Part shown: in pieces, positions 35,415 to 45,412 of the stretch
Layout of the letters: the number at the start of each line of letters is the position of its first letter
How positions within the stretch are numbered: the stretch's first letter is position 1
Assembly: GCF_022647665.1 (NCBI RefSeq)
Contig: NZ_CP071872.1
Span: 4,092,001-4,156,000 of the forward strand
Reading direction: 5' to 3'
Source of the DNA: Streptomyces formicae
Lineage (GTDB): Bacteria; Actinomycetota; Actinomycetes; Streptomycetales; Streptomycetaceae
DNA length: 64,000 bases
The notes under the pieces: model-generated
Databases searched by the model: none
What the model saw: only the letters and a program-made list of their open reading frames with translations
What the model was told of the DNA's origin: nothing
Program-made: the position numbers and the translations under genes

Positions 35415-37478
35415 TCACCATCCATCGCAAGACCATTGGCTGCATCCGGGCAAAGGGAAAGGGTTCTCGGGTTTCTCGAGCTTCTTGGATTCTCGGCCTA
35501 ATCCGTACCAGTCCAGGTCGATTACGACGCGCCCAACCGTTTCGTAATACCGGTCCTTTTCTGGAATTATAATGGTGAGCACGTCACCCGCCGTTATGGG
35601 AAGTGGGCGCGAATACTCCCACTTGTCCAGTTCGAACTGCTTATCCCCTACGGCGACCACCATATTCAAGTCGCGGTTGCCCCCGTTTAGGTATGTAAAG
35701 GCAAAGTGGTAAAAGATCCGAACTACTCCATCTCCCGTGAGTCTTATTGGAATTTTATTGAATACATTTGCATTGTCTCCGAAGTTCCGAAAGTCCGCAC
35801 CTACGGGGAAAATGCTCGCCGTAATGCGATACTTGTGCATGTTTATTGCGTCTTGCATCCTTTGGAATTGCATGGTTCCGGTGGCGGTGAGGTCGCGCAT
35901 GGTGAGGTTGGGGTTGGTCACGTCGACGCTGGTGGTGAGGGTGGGGGGCGGGGTGCCGGGGGTGGGGTTTTGGGGATGGGCTTCGAGGGCGAAAGCGGTG
36001 GGGTGGGTGAGATGGGGGACTTCGTGGGATACGGCTGCTCCGGCGAGTGGGATGACCTGGTCGTCGTAGGTGAGGGTGTAGTCCCTGATTTCGTTGCCGT
36101 CCCACTTGAGGGTGGTAGTGCCATCGAAGTCGACGACGACGGGGACGGGGCGGAAGGACCTGAAGCTGTATTCACGTTCGGGAGCCTCGACGAGGGCGCG
36201 CTTACCGTGAGGGGCCACGCGGGCGAGATCGTAGATGTTTGTTTTAACAACATTTTCGACTTCGCGTCCGTTTTCGCTGGTTACTAGTCTCGATAATAGG
36301 AAAATTGCGAGGTTGGGGAATTCTGCGAGGGGTGTAGATGAAATCGTTGAGGAAAGACCCAATCCCCACCAAGTCAGCTTGACACCCAAGACTACTGTTG
36401 AGAACTGCTTCGGCGCACCTGCAAGTTTGAGCACGAGCGCATTGTTGTCCCTGATGATAATTGGTGACGACCGGTTGCCCTCTCGAAGTGTTTCGCGGTA
36501 TGCGCCGTAGTTTGTGCTCACCTCTAGCTCTAGGGGAGTAGAATATTTGTCGCCAGGGGACCAGTAGTAACAGTATTGCACCTCTATCCAGGCCAATCCG
36601 TCGCCCGAAAATTTTACTGGAATCCCCTTCGAGCAGAATGCGGCATATTCGACCTTATCCCTTTCGGTGACCTGTTCGGGCGGCCCCAGCAAATCGATCT
36701 CATATCTCTCCTCGTTCAATGCCTTCGCTTTGTGGAGTTGTGTGGTTCCGGTGGTGGTGAGGTTGCCGACGTTGAGGTCGGGGTTGGTTACGTCGACGGT
36801 GGTGGTGAGGGTTGGGGGTGGGGTATTGGGGGTGGGGTTTTCGGGGTGGGCTTCGAGGGCGAAGGCGGTGGGGTGGGTGAGGTGGGGGACTTGGTAGAAG
36901 CGGGTTGTTCCGCTGAGTGGGATGGTCTGGTCGTCGTAGGTGAGGGTGTATCCGTCGATTTTCTCGCCGTCCCATTTCAGGGTGGTGGTGCCGCCGACGG
37001 TGACAGCGACGGGTTCGGGGTGGAAGCCAGCGAACGTGAATCCCTCTTCCCGTTTGAAGATAGGGAAGTCGGGAATGTCCTTTGTTTGGCTGCTGGATCT
37101 TTCACTCGCGGTGACGGAGGCTGTTCCGGTGGCGGTATTGACGGTGACACTGATGGTGACGGTGACATACTCTCCGACTTGGAAGGTTTGAATGGTGGGT
37201 TTGAGGGTGACCTTGCAGGAGCTTTCGCTCTTGGATAATGTGAAGCTCCAGTTCCTGATATTGCTGCCGCTGACGTTTATCTGGGACTGGGTAGGGGCTA
37301 TTGCGGCGAGATCAGTGGCTTTGGTGCCGATGGGGAGGGTGTAGGCGATTTCCTGGAAGGAGGGGATGGACTTACCGGTGGTGTTTGTGGCGGTAAGGCT
37401 GAGTTTCCCGGTGCCGCCGCCGGTGAGGGAGTTGGGACTTGTGGCGTAGCTGTAGGAGAGAAGCGGGCTAGTAGCCAT
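35415..37478 (-). CDS. Ig-like repeat protein with duplicated modules (paralog A)
   Basis: From ATG 37478 the product is 687 aa (frame open to 37508). The N-terminal beta domain (LLSYSYATSPNSLTGGGTGKL, about 5-130) matches that of paralog B. Two near-identical Ig-like modules follow: PVAVTVGGTTTLKWDG...DGYTLTYDDQTIPLSG...LTHPTAFALEAHPENPTP (about 165-275) and PVVVDFDGTTTLKWDG...DYTLTYDDQVIPLAG...LTHPTAFALEAHPQNPTP (about 425-530). Each is followed by a divergent beta domain of about 130-150 residues containing a W-x-G-L-G motif (TWWGLGL, DWYGLGR). No signal peptide. Layout: head, then two units of Ig plus beta domain. The module DNA is strongly G-rich on the plus strand. Function unknown. Confidence 0.78.
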   Translation of the reverse strand: MATSPLLSYSYATSPNSLTGGGTGKLSLTATNTTGKSIPSFQEIAYTLPIGTKATDLAAIAPTQSQINVSGSNIRNWSFTLSKSESSCKVTLKPTIQTFQVGEYVTVTISVTVNTATGTASVTASERSSSQTKDIPDFPIFKREEGFTFAGFHPEPVAVTVGGTTTLKWDGEKIDGYTLTYDDQTIPLSGTTRFYQVPHLTHPTAFALEAHPENPTPNTPPPTLTTTVDVTNPDLNVGNLTTTGTTQLHKAKALNEERYEIDLLGPPEQVTERDKVEYAAFCSKGIPVKFSGDGLAWIEVQYCYYWSPGDKYSTPLELEVSTNYGAYRETLREGNRSSPIIIRDNNALVLKLAGAPKQFSTVVLGVKLTWWGLGLSSTISSTPLAEFPNLAIFLLSRLVTSENGREVENVVKTNIYDLARVAPHGKRALVEAPEREYSFRSFRPVPVVVDFDGTTTLKWDGNEIRDYTLTYDDQVIPLAGAAVSHEVPHLTHPTAFALEAHPQNPTPGTPPPTLTTSVDVTNPNLTMRDLTATGTMQFQRMQDAINMHKYRITASIFPVGADFRNFGDNANVFNKIPIRLTGDGVVRIFYHFAFTYLNGGNRDLNMVVAVGDKQFELDKWEYSRPLPITAGDVLTIIIPEKDRYYETVGRVVIDLDWYGLGRESKKLEKPENPFPLPGCSQWSCDGW

Positions 37479-37539
37479 GACATGCTCCACGGAGAGGGGA
37501 ATGGGCAACGCCGCTGGGTTACGGGGGTGGTTGGGGTAG

Positions 37540-38336
37540 GCGAAATGGCCAGACTCTGTTGGCGATCTTTCGAAGGGTGCTGACAGCGGGGTGAGTTGGT
37601 GCTTCGCTGGAAGCCCTGTTGATGCAGCGCGTGCACGTCGGCGTGCCGTTCGCGGGTGCGGACGCTGATCCGTCCAGCCCGGCGGAGAACGGCGGTGCCC
37701 TGGGCGGTGGACACCGTAGTGTCAACCACGTCGGCCGTGACCGCCGGCGGGTCGTCGGGTGGCTCGGGGAGCAGGGCGCGGTGGCGGATGACGGTCTCTT
37801 CCACGGCCTCGACGAGGATGTGCCAGCTGTGTCAGCGCAGTGAGCGGCCTCTGGTGCTCCGGTGCCGGCTCCGTCGGCGTATGTGGTGGAGCGATCCGGG
37901 CAGTTCACGTCCACGCCCGGGTGGTCGGCCAGCCAGCGGCCCACGGTGTCGGCCTCCCGATCGGGCAGCACGTCGACCGGGCCGCGGCGCTCGATGTCGA
38001 TCGGGATGGTGCCGTAGGTGTGCCCCTTGCGGAAGCTGGTAGCTGCTCGACGAACGTCCGGCGAGCGCACCCATGGCCGCCGCACAGGAAGCGCCGTACG
38101 CGCAGCGAAAGCACCCCCTTCTGCCCTGCACTGGGGAGGTGAGCGGGATGCCGCTGGTAGGAGTCATGGACCCGCTCTGACCAGCCGCCTGGGCAACACG
38201 CGCCAGCGGCCGTGCAGCAGGCCGCCAGTCGTACCTCCGACACATCGACCTCCACCGAGGTGATCTCCACATCGGCCACCCCGGGGAACAGCAACTTCTC
38301 CAGCCCAACGGCGATCTCTCTCACGAGCGGTGACAA
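37540..38336 (-). pseudogene. ISL3-family transposase remnant, multiply frameshifted
   Basis: Three frames together give pieces of an ISL3 transposase: the N-terminal Cys zinc-binding region (LLFPGVADVEITSVEVDVSE, CTAAGACCPG, DSYQRHPAHLPS, CGGHGCARRTF), then KGHTYGTIPIDIERRGPVDVLPDREA with the first catalytic Asp region, and HPGVDVNCPDRSTTYADGA with the second. The C-terminal half is missing. The central part between the zinc finger and the core is also deleted. Dead element. Confidence 0.78.
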
Positions 38337-38475
38337 TCACCCACACGAGCCGGGAACCAAGCTCTTGTCGGGCAACCTCCGTACCCGACCACGGGACCTC
38401 AACCGCTACGGACCGTCACGGCCCCACAGAACTTGCGACAGAACCGCCACTGGCGGCTGCTGACTGAGTGGGACA

Positions 38476-39230
38476 GTGTCCGCAAAATGCTGGTCTGGGA
38501 CAACGAGGCCGGGGCCGGCCGACCTCGGAGTTCGCCGCGTTCGCCGGACTGCTGTCCACCAAGTCTTCTTGTGTCGCCTCCATAATCCGGAAGCAAAAGG
38601 GCTGATGGAGAAAGCGAACGGCTCTCTGGAGACCTCGTTCCAGCCCGGTCGCCACTCCAGCGGACCGGACGACTTCAACACCCAGCTGGCCACTTGACTG
38701 AAGGTCACCAACCGGCACGTCCACCGCACCCTCGAGGCCCGACCGGCCGACCGGCCGACCGGCCGACCGGTGGGAGGCATCCCGGGCCGGGATACTCACC
38801 CTCCCGCCAGTCGACCCACTCACCTGGTGGCGCTTCTCCACCCGGCTGAGCCAAGACCACTGCGTTCGCGTCGACACCTGCGACTACTCCGTCCACCCCG
38901 CAGCCATCGGCCACCACGTCACCGTCCTGACCGACAACGACCGCGTCATCGTCCTGGCCACCGGCACCGGCACCGGCACCGGCACCGGCACCGGCGAGAT
39001 GGTCGCCGACCTCACCCGCTGCTGGGCCCGTCACCAGACCCTCACCGATCCGGAGCACGCCGCAGCCACCCACCGGATGCGCCACCAAGTACGGCATCGC
39101 CCCACAGGCCAGGTCCACGCCGTCGGCCAGGGCCCGATGGTGGAGATCGAACAGCGTGAGCTGGGCAGCCACGACCGGCTGTTCACCGTCATCGACGGCG
39201 GCGCCGAAGAGGAGGCCGGCCGATGCCCCG
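38476..39230 (+). pseudogene. IS21-family istA remnant
   Basis: Fragments in several frames match the C-terminal half of IstA: PEAKGLMEKANGSLETSFQPG near 38590, then NRHVHRTLEARP and VDTCDYSVHPAAIGHHVTVL near 38880, ending in the DGGAEEEAGRCP tail. The N-terminus and the first catalytic Asp are absent. Two low-complexity insertions (GACCGGCC units near 38738-38770 and ACCGGC units near 38961-38996) have expanded inside it. Confidence 0.75.
38961..38996 (+). repeat. Six-base tandem array (GGCACC units)
   Basis: About six perfect copies of GGCACC within the istA remnant, encoding alternating Gly-Thr. A second small array of GACCGGCC units stands at 38738-38770. Typical slipped-strand expansion in decaying DNA. 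Confidence 0.75.
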
Positions 39231-39790
39231 CACCCCTCAGGTTCTCGACGCCACCGATGCGACACAGACGGATAACAGGCCCGCCGCCGGCCGCAGGACC
39301 AGTGCGCAGACCTCCTCGGACCTGGCCTTTCTAGCCCGTGCGATGAAGGCCCCGGCCCTGCTGGACGCCGCCGACCGACTCGCCGAACGGGCCCGCGAGT
39401 CCTGGACCCAAGCCAAATACCTCGTCGCCTGCCTCCAGCGCAAGGTGACAGCCCGCGAATCACACGGCGGTGAGGCACGCGTACGCGCCGCCCGCTTCCC
39501 CGCGGTCAAGACGATCGGGGTACTCGACGTCAGTCACCCACCTGCGCGGCCTGACGCGCCAACAGCTATCTCATCCGGGCACGTTGGACTTCATCACGGG
39601 CCGGGAGAACATAGTTATTCTGGGACCGCCGAGCACGGGCAAGACGCACCTGGCCATCTACCTGGGAGTGCGGGCCGCCAGGCCAGCACCGCGTCGCGTT
39701 CGCCACAGCCGCTGAGTGGTTCGACAAGCTCGCCGCCGCACACCAGGTCGCGCCGACGAGCTCACCCGGCTCGGGTCGCTGCATCACGCA
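39223..39790 (+). pseudogene. IS21-family istB (AAA ATPase) remnant
   Basis: The N-terminal part is in one frame (DLAFLARAMKAPALLDAADRLAERARESW, YLVACLQRKVTARESHGGEARVRAARFPAVKT) and the Walker A part in another (ENIVILGPPSTGKTHLAIYLG near 39610-39670). The remainder after VRAA is scrambled. IstB is the helper ATPase of IS21 transposition. Follows the istA remnant in the normal order. Confidence 0.8.
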
Positions 39791-40215
39791 AACCGTGCAC
39801 TCTCCTTATTGAAGGCAGCAGTGCAACAACTTGCGAAGCAAGGTGACAGCCCCGGATGAAGATGTCAAATGCCCTGCTAGAGGGCACTGTGGGCAGATGG
39901 TGGGCGTGTCTTCCAGGGCGCCGCCGGGTGAGGGTCTGTATCAACGGCCCTGTCTCGCATTCGGTGGTGACGGATGGCAAGCACGGGTCGTGGCCAGTTG
40001 CAGAGCGTGTGGATGGCGTCCTGACCTCGGTCTTTCACGCGCGAGTGGCGCTGCAGCGAGGAACAAGCCCCGGCAGGTTGACCTCGCATCGCTGGCCGTT
40101 GCGCAGGCCGATCGCCCCCACGGAACGGCCGTTCCAACGCACGGACCTGCGACTTCGTGATCGATAGAGCTCGCCGCCATCGTCATCACTCCGTCACCGC
40201 CGATAGTGAGACAGG
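39791..40215. other. Unassigned stretch
   Basis: About 420 bp between the istB remnant and ISc. Short frames exist in several phases but none has a recognisable domain or ribosome site. Probably decayed coding DNA. Confidence 0.35.
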
Positions 40216-41100
40216 GAGCCCTTTTCAACCTGACGCGTGGGCTTGGCCGTTGGGCTGACAATGTGATGAAGCCCCTGGTAGATGGTTTTCGACCACGGGA
40301 ACCGTCTCTACCAGAGGCTTCGATGCTTGTTCACCCGTCGGGCGTCGACGTGTCCAGCTCCGCCCTCCGCTTCCTCACCCAGCGGCTGGGGCGGCATCGT
40401 CGTGCGATCGGTTCCCGTTGGAGGCGCCTGAGCGCCGGTCGCTAGGCCTTGCTCGCTCTGGCTCATCTGCGGGTGGGGCACACGTATGCCCAGCTCGCAG
40501 CCGGGTTCGGCATCGGAGTCACGACGGCCTACGGCTATGTCGTCGAGGTGGTCGGGCTCCTGGCCGCCCTCGCCCAGCCTGGCCGACGTGGTACGGACGG
40601 CTTCGACGAAGGCGTCTCTGATCCTGGACGGCGTCCTCCTGCCGATCGACCGGATCGCCGCCGACCGGCCCTTCCACTCCAGTAAACACAAGAAGCACGG
40701 AATGAACGTGCAACTCATCGCAGATCCCCAAGGCCGTCTGCTGTGGGCCTCACCAGCCCTCCCGGGTGCCATCCACGACATCCGCGCAGCCCGCGAACAC
40801 GGCATCGACGACGCACTCGCCGACGTCCGCATCAACTGCTGGGCGGACAAGGCATACCGCGGAGCCGGCGGAACGGTCCGCACCCTCTACCGGGGACGCT
40901 GGGAGTCCTTCTCCACAGGCCAAAAAGCGGTGAACCGGTCTCACGCAAAGATCCGCGCACTCGTCGAGCCAGCCGTCGCCACCCTCACAATCTGGCGACT
41001 CCTCCGCAAACCACGGTGCTCAACCACCCGGATCACCGACCTCGTCCGAGCCGTTCTCACCCTCCACCTGACCAGCTCAAACTGAGGTCGGAAAAGGCTC
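40216..41100 (+). mobile_element. ISc, IS5-family element with broken transposase
   Basis: The ends are inverted: GAGCCCTTTTCAACCT at 40216 and, read inward from 41100, GAGCCTTTTCCGACCT. Length 885 bp, close to ISa and ISb. It sits directly against the tail of an amine-oxidase-like gene, so it truncated that gene. Confidence 0.7.
40321..41085 (+). pseudogene. ISc transposase, IS5 family, inactivated
   Basis: Translation runs from MLVHPSGVDV to an in-frame stop at 40443 (GCGCCGGTCGC then TAG), resumes as LALAHLRVGHTYAQLAAGFGIGVTTAYGY, and shifts frame near 40590 to IDRIAADRPFHSSKHKKHGMNVQLIAD...CWADKAYRGAG...LVEPAVATLTIWRLL. The DDE parts are recognisable (DRI..., WADKAY, EPAVATL). At least one nonsense and one frameshift, so non-autonomous. 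Confidence 0.8.
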
Positions 41101-41285
41101 AAAGCCTCGACCCCACAGCGGCGGTCCAACTGGCAGGCGACTACTTCTCCTTCGAATGCATCAATAGCGGCGTGACCTCCGGCGACCGCGCCGCCCAGAA
41201 CATCCTCCACCACTGGGAACTCCACCCACCAGGCAGCAAAGACCTACCCACACCGAACCTCCTTCACCTCTCCGGAGGATCATGA
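41101..41285 (+). pseudogene. C-terminal tail of a flavin amine oxidase-type protein
   Basis: The last about 60 codons encode AAVQLAGDYFSFECINSGVTSGDRAAQ, which has the FAD-binding C-terminal signature of flavin-containing amine oxidases and related NAD(P)-binding oxidoreductases (GDY...INSG...SG..AA). The upstream 90 % has been replaced by ISc. It ends in TGA overlapping an ATG at 41282 after CCGGAGGA, so it was once followed by a coupled gene. Confidence 0.72.
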
Positions 41286-41650
41286 AGCCTGATCAGCAAG
41301 ATGATGACGTGAGGACTCCCGCCCAGCAGGCCGACCGGCCACACCCACATCCGGACCGGAGCGGGCGCGACGGGCAGACGCCGGGAAGGCCGGCCCAGCA
41401 ACGTCAGCCCCTGCCCCGCTGTAGCGACCCTACGGTGATGATCAGCGACCCGGCTGCCGAAGCCGAGACCCCCGTGCCTGGCAACGAGGAAAGCGACCTA
41501 CGCAGCACTCACCATGTGTCGCGACGGCCGTTGGGATTCGCCTGCGCGAGAGGGGGCGCTTTCGCGTGCCTGGGACAAGGAAGTGGCTCCATGAGAATGG
41601 CCCTGCCTCATACCCTGTCAGTGACGAGCTGCAAGGAGAGGGGCAAGGCC

Positions 41651-41986
41651 GTGCCTGCTAAAAGTACCCCGGACCCATACGCCGACCCGGTCGCGTTCGG
41701 CCAGAGAGTCAAGATTCTCCGCACCCGCCGCGGCATGACCCGCGACCAGTTCGGCGGGCTGATGGGCAAGTCCGCCTCGTGGGTCCGCGCGATCGAGGAG
41801 GGACGCCTCAAGGTCCCACGCCTCGAAGTGGTACTACGCATGGCCGAGACCCTGCGCGTCCGGGACCTCTCCGACCTGACAGGTGACCAATCCGTGCACA
41901 TCGACCTCTTCACCGGCCCCGGACACCCGCGGCTCGCAGCCGTCGAGGCAGCAGTGAGCGTTTTCAGCGTTGCCTCTCCAGGGTGA
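41651..41986 (+). pseudogene. XRE-family HTH regulator truncated by ISb
   Basis: From GTG 41651 (after AAGGAGAGG) the frame encodes a helix-turn-helix: FGQRVKILRTRRGMTRDQFGGLMGKSASWVRAIEEGRLKVPRLEVVLRMAE (about residues 13-62). After about 100 residues (HPRLAAVEAAVS) it runs into ISb at 41956 and ends with foreign residues. Related full-length Streptomyces regulators are several times longer, so the C-terminal part is lost. The same frame is open upstream to ATG 41282, so a longer N-terminus is possible. Confidence 0.72.
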
Positions 41987-42838
41987 GGACGGCTTTGGTG
42001 ATGATGGTTATGCGGTTGGGGCTGATGCGGGATCTGCGGAAGATCTGCCAGGACTTCAGCCGCGCCATGCCGCGTTCGACCGGGGCCCGTGCTTGGGCAA
42101 GGGCTCGGTTGACGGTGCGCTGGGTGGGTGTGAGTTCTCCGCCGGGTGGGCGTCTGAGGCCGGTGCTGACCCACGGGCCGGCACCGGTGTAGGCGCGGTC
42201 GGCGAGGACGGGGACACCCTGTCGCTCGCAGATCCGGATGATGCGGTGGGTGCGGGCAGCGGTCAGGTCGTGGGTCCGGCCCGGCAGCGTGGGCGAGATC
42301 CACAGCACGTCGCCGTGGGGATCGGTGATGACCTGGACGTTCACGCCGTGCCGGCGATGCTTGGCGGAGTAGTCCGCGCGGCTGTCGCCGACCCGGTCGC
42401 ATTCGGCGAGCGTGCCGTCCAGGAGGACGAAGTCCGGGTCGTGCTCGCGCAGTGTCTTCAGGAGGCCCGGGGCGCGGTCGGCGAGCAGGCCGGTGACGGT
42501 GGTGACGTAGGCATGGGCGGTACCGACGGATATCCCGAAGGCCGCGGCGATCCCCGTAAGGGTGTCGTGGCGGCGCAGGTACACAAGTGCGACGAGCGCA
42601 CGCCGGTGCGGCGGGAGCTTGCAACGCCGGTCACCCTCATGGGTGACGATAAGCATCGTGACCCACTCGACCAAGGCGTGCGGGAGGTCGAGTACGGCAG
42701 GATACGGAACCAACAGGGCTCCTGTGCTGCTGAGTTGAGACGTCGAACACCTCCCTCAACGGCACGGGGGCCCTGTCCGTTGCGTACCCCACCCCCGTCT
42801 CTGGCGTCACTCGATCGGTGGCCACGCTGAAAACGCTC
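41956..42838 (-). mobile_element. ISb copy 1, complete
   Basis: Ends GAGCGTTTTCAGCGT at both sides in inverted orientation, 883 bp, flanked by AGT on each side (41953-41955 and 42839-42841), i.e. a 3-bp target duplication. One intact transposase gene. It interrupts the XRE-type regulator. Confidence 0.9.
41964..42713 (-). CDS. ISb transposase (IS5 family), copy 1
   Basis: The 249-aa protein is nearly identical to that at 55036. HTH_Tnp_4-type N-terminus (ALVALVYLRRHDTLTGIAAAFGISVGTAHAY), DDE core with FVLLDGTLAECDRVGD (near 98), VLADRAYTGAGPWV (near 172) and APVERGMARLKSW (near 220). Intact. The ATG sits close to the element's right end with a good fit to the other copies. Confidence 0.92.
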   Translation of the reverse strand: MVPYPAVLDLPHALVEWVTMLIVTHEGDRRCKLPPHRRALVALVYLRRHDTLTGIAAAFGISVGTAHAYVTTVTGLLADRAPGLLKTLREHDPDFVLLDGTLAECDRVGDSRADYSAKHRRHGVNVQVITDPHGDVLWISPTLPGRTHDLTAARTHRIIRICERQGVPVLADRAYTGAGPWVSTGLRRPPGGELTPTQRTVNRALAQARAPVERGMARLKSWQIFRRSRISPNRITIITKAVLTLERQR

Positions 42839-42841
42839 AGT

Positions 42842-43150
42842 GGTTGAGCTGGTCACCATGCTCATCGTCATCCATGAGGGTGCACGGCGGTGCAAGCTGC
42901 CGCCGCACCAGCGTGCACTGCTCGCGCTGGCCTGCCTGCGCAAGCATGAGACGTTCGCGCAGCTCGCCGCCGGTTTCCACGTCGCAGTCGGCACCACGTA
43001 CGCCTTCACGAGGGCGGTCACCGGCCTGCTTGCCTGCCATGCCCCGGTCTGGCCGGGGCCCTGCGCGAGGGCGTCCCGGACGTGCTGCTGGACGAGACGG
43101 TCGCCGAGTGTGTCCGGCTCGGCGACAGCACTGCCGAGGTGGCAGGGGTG
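42842..43150 (+). pseudogene. IS5-type transposase, 5' fragment
   Basis: LVTMLIVIHEGARRCKLPPHQRALLALACLRKHETFAQLAAGFHVAVGTTYAFTRAV-type sequence (given here in part) matches the N-terminal third of ISb transposases; it then degrades near LLACHAP with a frame change and ends. It abuts ISb copy 1 on its left. Confidence 0.7.
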
Positions 43151-43295
43151 AGCCAGGATCGAATGGCGCGTAAAGCCTTGGGCCGGCAGGGCGGTTGGGG
43201 CTGGTGGGGTGTGGCCGATCCCCCTCTGTCTGACCGGTCGTCGGGGCGAGGGGCCGGCGCGGTGGCGTCCACGGGTCCGGGTGGGGCGAACCACT

Positions 43296-44168
43296 GAGCT
43301 GTTTCGGCGTTGCCGCTCCAGGGTGGGGACGGACGCGGCGAATTGGCGGCATTCGATTCGGGTCGCACCGGGTTTTGCGGAAGGTCCGCCAGGACTTCGG
43401 TCGTGCGACGCCGCGCTCGACCGGTGCCCGCGCCGCTGAGAGCGCGCGGTTGACGGTTCGCCGGGTTCGTGTGAGGTCGCGGCCTGGTGGGTGTCTGAGG
43501 GGTGTTGTGACCCGTGGGCCGGCTCCCATGCAGGCACGGTCGGCGGGGACCGGGGTGTCCTGGCGCTCACAGATCCGGTTGATCCGGTGGGCGCGGGCCG
43601 CGGTGGGGTCGTGCGCGTGGCCGGGCAGGGCGGGTGAGATCCACCGCAGCCGTCCGGCCGGGCCGGTCACCACCTGCGTGTGTTCACCCCGTGTCGGCGG
43701 CGCTTGTGGGGGTTGCCGGCCCGGCTGTCGCCGGTCCGGTCGCACTCGGCGGGGTGCCGTCCAGCAGGACGTGGTCGGGGTCGGCTTCGGGCAGGACGCG
43801 CGGCAGGCCGGGCGGGCGGTCGGCGAGCAGGTCGATGACGGCCGCCGTACAGGCGTGGGCGGTGCCGACGGAGATGCCGAAGCCGGCCGCGAGTTGGGCG
43901 GGGTGTCGTGCCTACGCGGGTACACGAGGCCGGTCAGGGTACGTTGGCGCGGTGGAGCTTGCGGCGGCGGTCAGCCTCGCGGGTGACGATGAGCATGGTG
44001 GGCCCGCTCGACCAGGGCGTGAGGCAGGTCGAGTGCGGCAGGATGGGGAACCAACGAGGTCCTGCGCCTATGGGTTGAGACTTCGAACACCCCCCCAACG
44101 GCACGGGAGCCTCGTGCGTCGCGGACGTCGACGTCGTAACCCGATCAGTGCCCACGCTCAATGAGCTC
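43296..44168 (-). pseudogene. Degenerate ISb-type element (copy 3)
   Basis: An 873-bp ISb relative with recognisable ends (GAGCTGTTTCGGCGTT; right end ...GCTCAATGAGCTC) and ACT on both sides. The transposase is cut into several frames on the minus strand: PPNSRPASASPSAPP, RINRICERQDTPVPADRACMGAGP, APVERGVARPKSWRTFRKTR. Many indels, so dead. It is closely similar to the degenerate copy at 49106, so both come from one already decayed ancestor or decayed in parallel. Confidence 0.75.
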
Positions 44169-44559
44169 ACTTGGTCACTTCGTTCTCCCGTGTCGCGACG
44201 CTTACGGCATGACGGCCGGGTCGAGTGATACGGCGCAGGTCCAGGTGTCCGAGGTCTGCGGACTCAGGCCCGGGCGCGAGACCTCGTGACCGACACCGTG
44301 ACCGCTCACGCCACGCTGCGAGTCGGCATCGACGTGGGCTTAGCTGAAGGCGCTGCAGGATTTTTGGAGGGTGATTGCCCCTGGCGCTTACCGCCCGGAC
44401 GCCGTACTGCGTCACTTCACAGAGAGAAGGTGACGGGCGGAGTCGGATCCCTCAGTCATTGGGCAGGCGCGGCCCCGGGCGCGGCCTGTTCCCGGTACGG
44501 GTTTTGTCAGGAGTTCAGACTCCTGCGTCCGCAGAATCCGAGCTTGTACAGGCAGAGTG

Positions 44560-45195
44560 ACACAGTCTCAGAAAAGTGTCAATATGCTACTTTTCTTTGC
44601 AGTTGGTGGAGTGGTCGGGCCCGTCCACGAGCAGCTGGTGCGGCACTTGTACGCGACCGCGCCGATCGCCTACCGGTCAAGCCACCGCTCACCGGCGTCG
44701 GCCGCGGGCTGGCCGCAACGACTGCACCGGGCCCCCTGCACGCCAGTTGGGACCACACCCGGCCACGACCGGATGAGCGAAAGGTGCCTCCTTGTGGCGG
44801 TGGAGGTGGCCGATTCGTTGTGGGTCTGTCAGGCCACGGTCCCGGGAAGCAGAGCGGTGGCGATGGCCGGGGATTGTCGGTGCCGGACGGCCGGCGCCGG
44901 ACGAAGGACCCGGCCGGGCGGCGGAGGCTGCGAGACATGGCCCCATGGCGGCGTGGACGGCGATGTAGGCGCCCTGACCGCCGGCATGTCCCAAGCCCAG
45001 ATCACCAGCTCTGTCTGCCGCACCTGCACAGTCGCCGGAGTCCAGCTGGTGATGATCGGCGAGGTCCACCGGCTCAAGCGCCGCAGCACCACCTGCGCCC
45101 GGTGAGCCGCCCTGATGAAAGACCTCATCGAACGCATCGGCGCCACCTTCGTCTACGCCGGCAGTGATGTCACCCATCACACCCCCTGTACACCA
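44560..45195 (+). pseudogene. TniB-like AAA ATPase remnant
   Basis: Two pieces in different frames recall transposition helper ATPases of the TniB type: GPVHEQLVRHLYATAP near 44640, and VAGVQLVMIGEVHRLKRRST (Walker B-like, normally VIDEIHRLN) followed after a stop by MKDLIERIGATFVYAGSDVT near 45115-45175. The Walker A part and the end are lost. The inverted repeat GAAAAGT/ACTTTTC at 44571-44595 just precedes it. Confidence 0.5.
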
Positions 45196-45400
45196 GAGTC
45201 CGCGGTGGGTGCCGTGGGCCGGTTCGCCTTTGAGGGGGTGGTGGCTCGGTCCGGGTGGCCGGGGCCGGATCGGTCCGCATCACCAGCCAGGCGGCGCGGG
45301 TGTTGGTCGCGGTCTGGGCGCTCAGATGCTCCCAGCCCTTGGCTGCCTCGCCGTTGGCGAAGCGGACGTCCCACTGCCCCTGGCCCGGGCGGCGCGGTCA
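45170..45400 (-). pseudogene. Truncated type II toxin-like gene
   Basis: The minus strand reads QWDVRFANGEAAKGWEHLSAQTATNTRAAWLVMRTDPAPA and then, in another frame, HHPLKGEPAHGTHRG. This matches small Streptomyces ParE/RelE-type proteins whose start and LKG...HGTHRG middle have this form. No start codon remains, one frameshift is present and the C-terminal half is missing. It lies directly downstream of an antitoxin-like remnant. Confidence 0.5.
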
Positions 45401-45412
45401 CCGCGCTTTGGC

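Noticed and set aside
38738..38996. Short tandem units as a CRISPR array
   Set aside because: Units of 6-8 bp without spacers inside a decayed istA gene are simple tandem repeats.
44571..44595. GAAAAGT/ACTTTTC inverted repeat as a promoter operator
   Set aside because: Only a 7-bp arm and the gene that follows is a pseudogene; not enough support.
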